A stretch of 64,000 nucleotides of DNA from CAVQEK01 sp963711495 (GCA_963711495.1 CAVQEK010000004.1:434001-498000); one strand, 5' to 3'. Counted from the first letter of the stretch, positions 18,203 through 27,126 are shown. The notes: generated from the sequence alone by a model not told the origin. Numbers and translations are program-made.

Positions 18203-18955
18203 ATGGATTTTTTACACGCTCTAATAATCCTTGGAACGGGACTCGTTGCCGGTTTTTTTAATACGGTGGCTGGCGGAGGTTCCTTGCTAAGCCTGCCTAT
18301 TCTTATATTTTTGGGATTGCCACCTTCAGTAGCCAATGCCACCAATCGCGTTGCAATTTTTTCCCAGAATATTTTTGGTGTCGCAGGATTTAAGAGTAAA
18401 GGGATTTCCTCCTTCGGATACAGCTTTGTCCTGGGTATTTCAGCATTATTAGGGGCAATTATTGGTGCCAAAATTGCCGTGGAAATGGAAGGCCACCTTT
18501 TCAACAGAATTTTGGCGGTCATTATGGTGATGGTGGTCTTGTTCACAGTATTTAAAAAGAAAAAGATCCATGATCAATCCAGCGTAGACCTGTCCTTGAA
18601 GAAGCGGATTATGGGTACCATTTTGTTTTTTTTCATTGGCATATACGGCGGTTTCATACAGGCGGGTGTGGGCTTTATCATCATTGCGGTTATTTCGACA
18701 TTACACGGATTTAACTTGGTGAAAACCAACAGCATTAAAGTATTCGTAATCCTGGTTTACACCACCGCAGCACTGGCAGTCTTTATTTGGGAAGGCCAGA
18801 TCAATTGGATGTATGGGTTGATCCTGGCGGTGGGCAATTCGGTGGGTGCCTGGTTCACCAGCCGATGGTCAGTAGAAAAGGGAGATAAAGTCGTTGGGCG
18901 GATTTTGCTGGTTGCAGTAATCGCGCTGGCCATTAAATTGTGGTTTTTTAATTGA
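18203..18955 (+). CDS. TauE/SafE family permease
   Basis: A 250-residue polytopic membrane protein with about eight hydrophobic helices arranged as two similar halves. The first half carries AGFFNTVAGGGSLLSLPIL and GLPPSVANATNRVA, the second GGFIQAGVGF and NSIKVFVI, typical of the TauE/SafE (DUF81) family. Members export sulfite, sulfoacetate or other organic anions; the substrate here cannot be told from sequence. It stands alone, divergent from the LOG gene. Confidence 0.9.
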   Translation: MDFLHALIILGTGLVAGFFNTVAGGGSLLSLPILIFLGLPPSVANATNRVAIFSQNIFGVAGFKSKGISSFGYSFVLGISALLGAIIGAKIAVEMEGHLFNRILAVIMVMVVLFTVFKKKKIHDQSSVDLSLKKRIMGTILFFFIGIYGGFIQAGVGFIIIAVISTLHGFNLVKTNSIKVFVILVYTTAALAVFIWEGQINWMYGLILAVGNSVGAWFTSRWSVEKGDKVVGRILLVAVIALAIKLWFFN

Positions 18956-19014
18956 ATCGATATATTTAGATATAAAATAAGAATTGTTTCATTCACCAAT
19001 AACAACCTGCTACA

Positions 19015-19620
19015 ATGAAAAGGATTGCAATCAACATTTCCGGTTTTTTGGCATGCCTTACCATTATATCTTCTTGTGCAAGCCATAAATTCAATTATTC
19101 CCAAGCGTACTATTTTAAATATTACAACTACCACAAAACGGATCAGGCGACATTGGCAGAAAATTCAAAGGCCAATCATATGGGGCATGAAAGTCCATTA
19201 TTGGTGTCGTCTGAAAAAATAATCGCTCCTGCCTCTCCGGACCGTATTGAACAGGCGAGTCAACATTTGCCCGATAAAATCCATTTACCGGAAAATCGAA
19301 TGGAAAATATAAGTAGAGTCGCCTTAGAAGAGCACATTAAAAGTTTGAGCAGATCAGAACGCAAGTCTTTGATCAGGCAATTGAAGGCAGAGATGAAAGC
19401 ATTTAAAAATGCTGAATCTGCCAGTATAAAGAAATTTGATCCCCAGGATGTACAACGGACATCAGAATTACGCGGCTATACTCGAACCGGGGTGATTATT
19501 GGCGGGTTGGGTGTCATACTATTACTGCTGGGGGGTATTTTCGGTGTAAGTGCGCTGACTTTTGTCGGGGTTGTCGGTGTTCTTGCCGGTGTGGTGTTTA
19601 TTTTACTGGATGTGTTGTGA
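19015..19620 (+). CDS. Hypothetical lipoprotein with C-terminal membrane hairpin
   Basis: Not recognised. The 201-residue protein starts with a lipoprotein signal (lipobox IISSC, C21), continues with a polar region, a charged helical stretch around 105-140 (many Lys/Arg/Glu) and the sequence RGYTRTGVIIGG, and ends in two closely spaced hydrophobic segments (about 158-175 and 180-200) rich in Gly and Val. A lipidated N-terminus plus a C-terminal membrane hairpin is unusual. Bacteroidota often have small lipoproteins with such a glycine-rich tail. It ends just before a strong bidirectional terminator. No function assigned. Confidence 0.75.
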   Translation: MKRIAINISGFLACLTIISSCASHKFNYSQAYYFKYYNYHKTDQATLAENSKANHMGHESPLLVSSEKIIAPASPDRIEQASQHLPDKIHLPENRMENISRVALEEHIKSLSRSERKSLIRQLKAEMKAFKNAESASIKKFDPQDVQRTSELRGYTRTGVIIGGLGVILLLLGGIFGVSALTFVGVVGVLAGVVFILLDVL

Positions 19621-19646
19621 AAGTATCATTTTAACAAAAGGGACAT

Positions 19647-19698
19647 AAATTGGCTGATTGACCAGTATCTTCATTTTTGCAATCAGCCAATTTTTAAG
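19647..19698. terminator. Bidirectional intrinsic terminator
   Basis: A perfect 14-bp inverted repeat (AAATTGGCTGATTG at 19647-19660, partner at 19680-19693) with a 19-base loop is followed by a T run. It separates the convergent lipoprotein and diheme cytochrome genes. Confidence 0.8.
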
Positions 19699-19718
19699 CA
19701 TACTCTTTTAATAATTGA

Positions 19719-20597
19719 TCAGGATTGAGTCTTCAAAAAGACATATAGCGCTTTTAATTCAGTATCGCTATATTGTTTGGTCATGGTCCAGGGCATGTTT
19801 TTTTCATCAATTTGTCGGCCTTCCGGTGTAATGCCTGTCCGTAACATTTGGATAAATTGTAGTTCGGTCCACTGACCGGCTATGCCTGAGGCAGAAATAT
19901 TGGGCACTGGCGGAAAACCGGGAGCAATGGGTCCGCCTCCTTTAAAGTCAGACCGATGACAGCCAGTGCAGGCGGTCGCCAGATATTCTCCAAAAGCAGG
20001 GCCAACAGTTTCTTCAATATGGTGAACGATTGGTTTATCGTGATCAATTTTTTCTGCCACGATCAGCGGAAGTTTATCAAGATCGGCTAGGATCCTGGCC
20101 AGAGGTAATAATTTGTTGTCCGGCAACTCATGATCCACGGGAGGTTGTTTGCGGCAGTATAAAATTAAAGAGCCAAGGTCATTTTCTGTAAGAGCGTTAA
20201 ATTCTGGAGCTGGCATAAACAGTAATGTTTTTCCATCGCGGTTGATGCCATGCCGGATAGCGCGCACCCAGTCATTCGTGTCGAAATCCTGAGGGAGGCC
20301 ACCTTTCCCTGTGGTGATATTGCTCGCAACTATTCGTCCGAGAGGACTGTTATCAATTAATATTTTTCCAGACAGATCGGCACCGTGACAATCTGTACAC
20401 CCTTTGATTTTAACTAAATGTTCACCAGTTAGATAAGAAGCCGAATCATCGGGAATTTGTATGGTTTCGGTTTTAACATCATAAATTTTGTTCAATTTTC
20501 TGTTGGTATTCCAGTAAACTTTTACATACCACAGTAATACCAATAACACCAGCGAAACGATCGCCAATGAAGTCCATTTCAAAATTTTTTTGAGCAT
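19719..20597 (-). CDS. Diheme c-type cytochrome, membrane-anchored
   Basis: A 292-residue protein with one N-terminal membrane anchor (about 6-28) and two cytochrome c domains. Haem motifs are CTDCH (67-71) and CTGCH (210-214); likely distal methionines are M128 in FMPAPEF and M268 in KNMPWT. The first domain has the SNITTGKGGLPQDFDTNDWVRAI type of sequence seen in cytochromes that partner alcohol or aldehyde dehydrogenases and in similar periplasmic electron carriers. It faces the periplasm. No dehydrogenase gene is adjacent, so its donor is unknown; the GMC pair of this window is 15 kb away. Confidence 0.88.
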   Translation of the reverse strand: MLKKILKWTSLAIVSLVLLVLLWYVKVYWNTNRKLNKIYDVKTETIQIPDDSASYLTGEHLVKIKGCTDCHGADLSGKILIDNSPLGRIVASNITTGKGGLPQDFDTNDWVRAIRHGINRDGKTLLFMPAPEFNALTENDLGSLILYCRKQPPVDHELPDNKLLPLARILADLDKLPLIVAEKIDHDKPIVHHIEETVGPAFGEYLATACTGCHRSDFKGGGPIAPGFPPVPNISASGIAGQWTELQFIQMLRTGITPEGRQIDEKNMPWTMTKQYSDTELKALYVFLKTQS

Positions 20598-20849
20598 AGG
20601 GATTCAATAATAGGTTGATAAATGTTTGTCGGGTTATCGAATTAATTTGATCATATAAACGGCAATGCGCTATTTCAATGTGCTGAAATTTATTTGAATG
20701 GATAAAAATGACGGGCAGAAATAAGAAAATGAATGATAAATGGCATTACTTAAAAATTACAATAATTATTCCGTTTGATATTTTCAGTAACATATGAGAA
20801 CGGTGTCAATAATAAAAGTATGCGTTTCCTCCATTCATCAGTCAGCAGA

Positions 20850-21200
20850 TTAATAAAATGCATCTTCGATATGCAGTATTTCCGTCTTGTTTTTTTTGAG
20901 AATGGAGATAATATCAAAACGGATGTCGTGGGGCCAATCGATCGATTCCAAATAATGACCTGCAGCCAGTGAAATCATTTCTGCTTTTTTGTCGTCCACA
21001 AAATCTTCCGGCATACCGAAAGCAATACCCGATCTCATTTTAACTTCTACAAAAACCAATAATTTTTCATTTTGGGCGATGATATCTATTTCGGCATGAC
21101 TAAAACGATAATTCATTTCCCGTATGGAATATCCTTTATTTTTTAAATATTCAGCAGCTAATAATTCACCTTCTTCCCCCAATTCCTTATTATTGCTCAT
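20850..21200 (-). CDS. YraN family (UPF0102) nuclease-like protein
   Basis: A 116-residue protein with the YraN signature: GEEGELLAAEYL at the N-terminus, then AEIDIIAQ and LLVFVEVKMR, a PD-(D/E)xK nuclease-like core (D54, E67, K69). The family is widespread and often linked to recombination or repair, but its biochemical role is unsettled. The length is typical. It is divergent from manA. Confidence 0.9.
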   Translation of the reverse strand: MSNNKELGEEGELLAAEYLKNKGYSIREMNYRFSHAEIDIIAQNEKLLVFVEVKMRSGIAFGMPEDFVDDKKAEMISLAAGHYLESIDWPHDIRFDIISILKKNKTEILHIEDAFY

Positions 21201-21238
21201 CAGTATTCAATTAATTCAACTTTAAAAATACTAGATAA

Positions 21239-22219
21239 ATGGCAGATTTATATCCATTAAAATTCAAAACAATCTTTAAAGACAAAATTTGGGGTGGACA
21301 AAAGATCAAAACCATCATGGGCAAAGATTTTGGCGATCTTCCCAACTGTGGCGAAACCTGGGAGCTTTCTGGTGTGGAAGGTAATATTTCCGTAGTAAAA
21401 GAAGGTGCTTTGCAGGACAAGGATTTAAAGATGTTGGTGAAATCGTACCAGGGACAACTGGTGGGAGAGCATAATTTTAAAAAATATGGTGAGGAATTTC
21501 CGCTGTTGGTAAAATTTATTGATGCCAATGATGATCTTTCTATTCAGGTGCATCCCAACGATAAACTCGCGCATAAAAGACATCAATCCAATGGAAAAAC
21601 AGAAATGTGGTATGTTTTCCAGGCAGATGAAGGGACCCAACTACAATCAGGATTCAACAGGCCACTGGATAAAAAACAATATCTTGAATATTTCAACAGC
21701 GGAAAATTGATGGATATTCTCAATTTTGAAGAAGTTGGACCCAACGACGTATTTTTCCTTCCGGCTGGTCGTGTGCACAGTATCGGCAAAGGCTGCTTAT
21801 TGGCCGAAATCCAGCAGACTTCTGATGTTACCTATAGAATCTACGATTTTGACCGCACCGATGCTAATGGCAACAAGCGGGAGCTACATACCGAATTGGC
21901 GCTGGATGCGATTGATTTTACTTATCACGATCAGTATAAAACCATCTATCAGGACCGCCTCAATGAACCGATTCAACTGGTAAAATGTCAATATTTCACA
22001 ACAAACAAGCTCCATTGCAATCAAAGCATCATTCGGGACCATGGTCACCGTGATTCCTTTGTGATTTATGTTTGCATGGATGGCAAACTGACGATGAACT
22101 ATGGTGATGGTGAACTGCAAGTACAAAAAGGAGATGTAATTCTGGTGCCAGCGGTGATAAAAAAATTAACCTTAGTGCCCAATAATGAGTTTAAAATGTT
22201 AGAGTCATACGTTGATTAA
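21239..22219 (+). CDS. manA: Mannose-6-phosphate isomerase, class I
   Basis: A 326-residue cytoplasmic zinc enzyme that interconverts mannose 6-phosphate and fructose 6-phosphate, feeding GDP-mannose and surface glycan synthesis. Zinc ligands are visible as Q103 and H105 in IQVHPND, E122 in GKTEMWY and H180 in AGRVHSIG. The family stretch TYRIYDFDR follows. The size matches the short Bacteroidota/Firmicutes form. lipB starts 5 bases after its stop, so the two are co-transcribed despite unrelated roles. Confidence 0.93.
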   Translation: MADLYPLKFKTIFKDKIWGGQKIKTIMGKDFGDLPNCGETWELSGVEGNISVVKEGALQDKDLKMLVKSYQGQLVGEHNFKKYGEEFPLLVKFIDANDDLSIQVHPNDKLAHKRHQSNGKTEMWYVFQADEGTQLQSGFNRPLDKKQYLEYFNSGKLMDILNFEEVGPNDVFFLPAGRVHSIGKGCLLAEIQQTSDVTYRIYDFDRTDANGNKRELHTELALDAIDFTYHDQYKTIYQDRLNEPIQLVKCQYFTTNKLHCNQSIIRDHGHRDSFVIYVCMDGKLTMNYGDGELQVQKGDVILVPAVIKKLTLVPNNEFKMLESYVD

Positions 22220-22224
22220 CACCA

Positions 22225-22965
22225 GTGAATTTAATTTTAAATAAAAAGGTAAAGTTCATAGATCTGGGCACTGTGGATTATAAAAAGGCCTGGGATTTTC
22301 AGGAGAAGCTATTTTCGGAGGTGATCGGTGTCAAACTTGCCAATCGCAATTTGCCTTCGGAAAAACAGCAACCCACCGATAATTATCTTATATTTTGTGA
22401 TCATCCCCATGTTTATACCCTCGGGAAAAGTGGTAATGAAACCAATCTTCTTTTGAGTGAAGATGGTCTCAAAGAACATGAGGCGTCATTTTACAAAATT
22501 AATCGAGGTGGTGATATCACCTATCATGGTCCGGGACAAATTGTGGGTTATCCAATTTTTGATCTCGATAATTTCTTTACTGACATTCACAGGTACCTGC
22601 GTTTACTGGAAGAAGCTGTGATACTGACCTTAATGGATTATCAATTGGATGCTGGGCGTATTCCTGGCCTCACTGGTGTGTGGCTCGACTATCAAAAGCG
22701 CTTAAATCCCAGGAAGATCTGTGCCATTGGCGTGAAAACCAGTCGGTGGGTGACCATGCATGGCTTTGCCTTTAATGTTAATGCTGATCTTAATTATTTT
22801 AATTATATCATCCCATGTGGTATCAGTGATAAAGCCGTCACATCACTTGACCAGGAATTGGGACATCACGTAAACAAGAGTGAGGTGGAGGGCAAATTGC
22901 TCAGTCACTTCGGTATGTTATTTGGATTTGAATTGAAAGATAAGAAGGAGGTTAATCTAGTATGA
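22225..22965 (+). CDS. lipB: Octanoyl-[ACP]:protein octanoyltransferase LipB
   Basis: A 246-residue enzyme that moves octanoate from ACP to lipoyl domains, the first step of lipoate assembly. Motifs are DHPHVYTLGKSG, RGGDITYHGPGQ (R94, H101), the catalytic lysine K164 in RKICAIGV and the acyl-enzyme cysteine C198 in IIPCGI. The start appears to be GTG at 22225, 5 bases after manA; no in-frame ATG exists before the conserved region. The stop overlaps the next start as ATGA. Confidence 0.93.
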   Translation: MNLILNKKVKFIDLGTVDYKKAWDFQEKLFSEVIGVKLANRNLPSEKQQPTDNYLIFCDHPHVYTLGKSGNETNLLLSEDGLKEHEASFYKINRGGDITYHGPGQIVGYPIFDLDNFFTDIHRYLRLLEEAVILTLMDYQLDAGRIPGLTGVWLDYQKRLNPRKICAIGVKTSRWVTMHGFAFNVNADLNYFNYIIPCGISDKAVTSLDQELGHHVNKSEVEGKLLSHFGMLFGFELKDKKEVNLV

Positions 22966-23363
22966 TAAAAGACATAAAAATGCCAAAAGTGAAGGGGGTG
23001 GAACTGGCTATTGTCAAAAAAGAAGAGGCTGGGGATGTCGCTTGGTATGTCTATATAATCAACAGCAATAAATTTCCCATTGACAATGTAATGGTGACTT
23101 CCAGGGGATACGGGCGTAAAAATGGGGAGGTACAGAAGACTTCCGTACTTCGGCACGTGATTGGATGGATTGAGGCTCAAAGCTATGCCCTGATTGAGCC
23201 AATTCATCCTGCTTTATTTCATCTCAATAATGAATTCTGGGTAAGTTATTACGTGGGCGGAGATATTTATGATAAAAAATTCATCTTTTTGCAGGACAGT
23301 ATAAAGGTTGAAAATTTACAAATTATTCAACAACTTGGACTTTCAGGGGTGTTGCACTCTTGA
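22962..23363 (+). CDS. Conserved hypothetical protein coupled to lipB
   Basis: A 133-residue soluble protein with no signal or membrane segment. It overlaps lipB by 4 bases (ATGA), so it is translationally coupled. From memory, Bacteroidota homologues with the same VMVTSRGYG, SVLRHVIG and FHLNNEFWVSYYVGG blocks are sometimes labelled phenylalanyl-tRNA synthetase alpha subunit. It is far too short and lacks any aminoacyl-tRNA synthetase motif, so that label looks wrong. The fold appears beta-rich. Function unknown. Confidence 0.8.
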   Translation: MIKDIKMPKVKGVELAIVKKEEAGDVAWYVYIINSNKFPIDNVMVTSRGYGRKNGEVQKTSVLRHVIGWIEAQSYALIEPIHPALFHLNNEFWVSYYVGGDIYDKKFIFLQDSIKVENLQIIQQLGLSGVLHS

Positions 23364-24246
23364 TTATGGCTTATCTCGTTCGTAAACCAACTGACCCTGC
23401 CGGTTCCATTCACGGCTGATGAACGGTTTGAAATCCTGGTCATAAGGATCTTTGGTATATTGAACTTCTTTCTTATGCCTGTTGCGAAAATCGTAGTATT
23501 CAGTCCAGGCTCCAACACGCACATCATTATCATAGGCACCTTTTACGGCCACTGAGCCATTTTCATGAAAATAATAGTAGGTGCCTTCCTTTTTGCCGTA
23601 TTGAACCGGGACGACTTCTTTAAGATGTTTGGGATCGTTTTCATAATAACGAACCAGTGATTCTTTGGGCCATCCTTTATAGTATTTTCTTTTATCGATC
23701 AAAACATCATTTTTGTCATATCGGGTCCAACGCCCGTGTTTTGTACCCACGTAAAAAATACCTTCCTCGATCACCTGGTCTCCAATCATTTTCTTATATG
23801 GTCCATGAAGGATAGCGCCATGTTTTGGATCCACCTGACCTGTATTTCTAATGGTTTTACGTTTAAAGTCGTACCAGTAAATCTCCGGAACATAAGGGTC
23901 AGGCTTTTGATAATCTTTCAGGTAATGGAATATCTCAACGGTAACATTGTCTCCATAACCGGTTCGTGTAAACCCTTTTTTTGTCTTCATCCCGTAGAAA
24001 ACATTTTTTTTGTGCTTTTTCTTCTTCTTTTTGATTTCTGCTTCCAGACGGGTCTTCCTTTTTATCCAGATCGATGGTAACAGGCGTTTCACGTATCAAC
24101 GAGAAATCATCATCAGGTTTTCCGAAAGGATTGTTTACTTCTTGTTTTGGCGGTGAAGGCTTGTCGTTATTCTCCTGAGCATTGGACTCAATCCCAAATG
24201 CACAAATCAGCAATACCACAAAGCCATAGACAGACCTCATTTTCAT
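23364..24246 (-). pseudogene. MORN-repeat-type exported protein, frameshifted
   Basis: Two overlapping minus-strand frames make up one gene. The first, from the ATG at 24246, encodes a signal peptide (ends IESNAQ) and a Pro/Asp-rich linker as far as VTIDLDKK. The second continues from about 24060 to 23364 with TRLEAEI, a Lys-rich stretch and several MORN_2-like units (GIFYVGTKHGRWTRYD, YFHENGSVAVKGAYD, VGAWTEYYD). The frames join if one A is removed from a five-A run (minus strand, 24059-24063). This is either a true single-base insertion, which would inactivate it, or a homopolymer sequencing error. It ends directly against the convergent lipB-linked gene. MORN_2 proteins are common Bacteroidota secreted proteins of unclear role. 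Confidence 0.75.
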
Positions 24247-24297
24247 AGAAACTATGATTTTTTTGTGTTACAACGCAATGGAGGCCAACATATTTTA

Positions 24298-25275
24298 TTA
24301 TTTAACAGACTGATCAAATAAGGCAAATTGTTTGGCAAAATAAGTTAAAATGATTTTGGCGCCGGCGCGTCTAATGCCCAAAAGACATTCAATCATGGCT
24401 TGTTCGCCATCGAGCCAACCATTTTGCGCGGCAGCTTTTATCATGGCATATTCACCGCTAACATTATATGCTGCAATAGGTTGGTTAAAATGTTCGTTCA
24501 GGTCCCTGATCACGTCCAAATAAGGTAATGCCGGTTTGACCATTAAAATATCGGCTCCTTCACCAACATCGAGCGAAGCTTCAATCAGCGCTTCGCGCCT
24601 GTTGGCAGGATTCATTTGATATGTTTTCTTATCACCACTTTTGGGAGCGGACTCCAGGGCATCTCTGAACGGGCCGTAAAAGGCACTGGCATATTTGGCC
24701 GTATAAGACAATATAGAAACATTTTGATAACCTTCAGAGTCCAGCAGGGCACGAATATGTTTCACCCGGCCATCCATCATATCGGAAGGACCAAGCAAAT
24801 CAGCACCGGCCCTGGCTTGGGCTAATGCCATTTTACCCAAAATCTCAAGCGTTTCATCATTGAGGATTTCGCCATTATTGACTAAACCGTCATGCCCATC
24901 AGAACTGTAAGGATCCATAGCCACGTCCGTCATTATGCAGACCCCGGGGAAATTTTTCTTAACTTTTTCAATGGCCCGCAAATAAAAATTTTCAGGATCA
25001 TAACTGATGGAGGCGTACTTATCTTTATACTTTTCTTCGAATGCCGGAAAAAAGCAAAAGGTATTTATGCCCAGGTTAATGCATTCGTCAATCTCTTCCT
25101 GAAGTTTATCAATGGTATATCTGAATATGCCTGGCATTGAGCCAACTTCTTCTTTTTTGTTTTCCCCATCGAGTAGAAAAAGAGGGAATATGAGATCACT
25201 TTTATGAAGAGTTGTCTCTCGCACCAGTTGCCTGACTACTTCACTTTTTCGGTTCCTTCTTGGTCTTACTAACAT
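24298..25275 (-). CDS. hemB: Delta-aminolevulinic acid dehydratase (porphobilinogen synthase)
   Basis: A 325-residue cytoplasmic enzyme that condenses two 5-aminolevulinate molecules to porphobilinogen in haem synthesis. The Schiff-base lysines are K194 in LSYTAKYAS and K247 in MVKPALPYLD. The metal loop DVAMDPYSSDGHDG (117-130) has aspartates where zinc enzymes have cysteines, so it should be a magnesium-type HemB. I start at the ATG at 25275; a GTG three codons upstream is possible. A candidate -7 box and a large hairpin lie about 100-150 bases upstream. Confidence 0.94.
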   Translation of the reverse strand: MLVRPRRNRKSEVVRQLVRETTLHKSDLIFPLFLLDGENKKEEVGSMPGIFRYTIDKLQEEIDECINLGINTFCFFPAFEEKYKDKYASISYDPENFYLRAIEKVKKNFPGVCIMTDVAMDPYSSDGHDGLVNNGEILNDETLEILGKMALAQARAGADLLGPSDMMDGRVKHIRALLDSEGYQNVSILSYTAKYASAFYGPFRDALESAPKSGDKKTYQMNPANRREALIEASLDVGEGADILMVKPALPYLDVIRDLNEHFNQPIAAYNVSGEYAMIKAAAQNGWLDGEQAMIECLLGIRRAGAKIILTYFAKQFALFDQSVK

Positions 25276-25373
25276 TTTATTCACATTTAAAACCCAACAT
25301 TAAAAATGAACGAAAATAAAAATATATGTTGCTTCTGATACTTCCTAAAAGTTTATTTTCTGCGTTTCAGGGG

Positions 25374-25381
25374 CAAAGGTA
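25374..25381 (-). promoter_or_regulatory. Candidate hemB promoter -7 box
   Basis: The minus strand reads TACCTTTG, matching the Bacteroidota consensus TAnnTTTG, about 100 bases upstream of hemB. No clear -33 TTTG is at the expected distance; the hairpin at 25391-25422 occupies that place. Confidence 0.4.
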
Positions 25382-25384
25382 TGA

Positions 25385-25422
25385 ATAAAAAACTGCTTTC
25401 ACATTTATACATGAAAGCAGTT
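25385..25422 (-). terminator. Terminator-like hairpin upstream of hemB
   Basis: An 11-bp perfect stem (AACTGCTTTCA at 25391-25401 with TGAAAGCAGTT at 25412-25422) with a 10-base loop, followed on the minus strand by TTTTTTATT. By orientation it would end leftward transcripts, yet the nearest upstream gene stops 350 bases away. It may instead be an operator-like palindrome overlapping the hemB promoter. Confidence 0.6.
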
Positions 25423-25770
25423 AATTTATAGATATGTATGGAGGATCCTTTTTTAAACTTAGATTAATCGATGACGATCTCAACTTGCAAAATGAAATCT
25501 AAAATGGTATTGATCAAGCACATATTTCATGAAGATGAATTACGTTCAATTTTAAAGGACTGAAGATATTCACTGATAGTCAGTTTTCATATCACCCTAA
25601 CTTGTTAAAAGAGTTCATTTTAAATAAATCTCCCACAAATCATCTTTCACCTCATAAATAAATCTCGTGATTTCTCAGGCAGAGTTTTTAGACAGAACCT
25701 ATTTTGGGGTAAAAATGTCTTATAAGGGATAAAATTACAATCATAAAAATAGTTCAAGACAACAAATTAT

Positions 25771-26646
25771 TCACATCCTGACAATATTGGGTAATACTTG
25801 TTCGAGGTTTGACATATAATTTCGGGAAACCATAATTTGCTCCTGGGGAAAATTTCTGAGTTGAACTAGCAGATTACGGCCATCTTTTTTGCCAAATGTG
25901 ATTTTTTGGGTATTGACCATATAAGAGCGGTGACATCTTTTTATGGGCCATTCGGCCAACTCTTTCTGCAGCCGTTTTAGACTTGTTCGTACCAGTTCCT
26001 TTTTGAGTATTTGATCTTTTTCAAAATATACTTCTACGTAATTATCACTGGATTTTATGAAAAGTAAATGGTCCAGATCGACGGCAAGTTGATATACGCC
26101 ATTTTCATCTTTAAAATGAACCAATGAATTGCTAACTATAGAAATGGCAGATTTTTGTTTATAAATATTGTGTAAATGAAAATATGATATAATGACACTG
26201 TATGGGATGACCATTATTAAAGCACAATATTTTACATTATCGATATAGTCTCTGAATATCACTGAAAATGAACGGTCCAAGTCACCATAGTTATAAAAAA
26301 ACAACATGAAAAGGGCCATCAAAAATATTTCACCTAAAATCCAGAAAATAAATGTAGCTCTGGTAAAACTATGGATTTTCAATACTGGACGGATAACAAA
26401 CTCAGCCAATAGGAGGGCCGTCATGCCGATAAATCCAAAACCGGAGACGAGATAAAATAATTGTAAACCGCTGACGTGATACCAAAGATTTAGATTGAAC
26501 GGCGCGTATAAGAACATAAATACAATACTGATTGTGCCTGCACCAAAAATAAGCCAAAGCCGGTTTTTGTATGGATCGATCAATTCAAATGGCGCAGATA
26601 AAAAAGAGAATATGTTCAATACAACTTTTCTAATGAAAAAAATCAT
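25771..26646 (-). CDS. LytTR-domain transcription regulator with membrane N-terminus
   Basis: A 291-residue protein with four predicted membrane helices (about 30-52, 62-86, 97-120, 138-160) followed by a C-terminal LytTR DNA-binding domain (about 185-285). The domain shows HLLFIKSSDNYVEVYF and CHRSYMVN, typical of the family. There is no receiver domain, so the membrane part presumably senses the signal directly. No histidine kinase lies next to it. It is monocistronic and its targets are unknown; LytTR proteins often control neighbouring or envelope genes. Confidence 0.88.
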   Translation of the reverse strand: MIFFIRKVVLNIFSFLSAPFELIDPYKNRLWLIFGAGTISIVFMFLYAPFNLNLWYHVSGLQLFYLVSGFGFIGMTALLLAEFVIRPVLKIHSFTRATFIFWILGEIFLMALFMLFFYNYGDLDRSFSVIFRDYIDNVKYCALIMVIPYSVIISYFHLHNIYKQKSAISIVSNSLVHFKDENGVYQLAVDLDHLLFIKSSDNYVEVYFEKDQILKKELVRTSLKRLQKELAEWPIKRCHRSYMVNTQKITFGKKDGRNLLVQLRNFPQEQIMVSRNYMSNLEQVLPNIVRM

Positions 26647-27126
26647 GATCCTATATAACTGTTTGAGTCAATTTTTCCTGCATTCATATACAGGTTTCAA
26701 CTTACTATTATACAATTTTTTGATGAATTTCTCTCGATTTCCACCATGGAATGATATCCATATTTGTCGTGATGCCTTACGCAGTCTATAATAGTTTGGA
26801 TTATAGAAAAAAATTTCTGTTTTATAATTATTGGACTTAAGATATCTAATTTTTCCATGAGTTGTTTCGTGGAAATCACAAGACGTCAGAAAGTAAGCAA
26901 AAATCCATAATTCTAAACTTATTTGATATTGCTCAAAGTCGCATTGCAGATTCCGCTGAAAAATCTAAATCTATTTGGAAATGTATTCAGACCGTGAAAT
27001 ATGGTTAATTCAATAAACGACAAAAACGATTGATCAATGCAAGCCAAAAATCTCACTTTTGGGGAACGCAAATGGAAATTATTCGGTTTTTTAAGTAATT
27101 AAATACCTTTGGAAAAAGGGACTATT
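26647..27126. other. Intergenic region between divergent genes
   Basis: 480 AT-rich bases between the leftward LytTR gene and the rightward small membrane protein gene. No supported ORF or RNA. A TACCTTTG box at 27104-27111 lies just before the small gene. LytTR regulators often bind near their own gene, but I could not identify paired sites by eye. Confidence 0.5.

Larger units (their letters stand above)
25285..25770. other. Intergenic region between LytTR gene and hemB
   Basis: About 490 AT-rich bases. It contains a TAnnTTTG-type box for hemB (25374-25381, minus) and a strong hairpin with a minus-strand T tract (25385-25422). The remaining 350 bases carry only a 23-codon ORF (25492-25563, plus) with no supporting signal. 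It could be a long 3' leader of the LytTR transcript or hold a small RNA. Confidence 0.5.

Noticed and set aside
24059..24063. Programmed ribosomal frameshift at the A run in the MORN gene
   Set aside because: The needed shift is +1, whereas A-rich slippery sites in bacteria usually drive -1; mutation or sequencing error is simpler.
25492..25563. 23-codon plus-strand ORF in the hemB upstream gap
   Set aside because: No promoter, ribosome site or recognisable pattern; likely chance.
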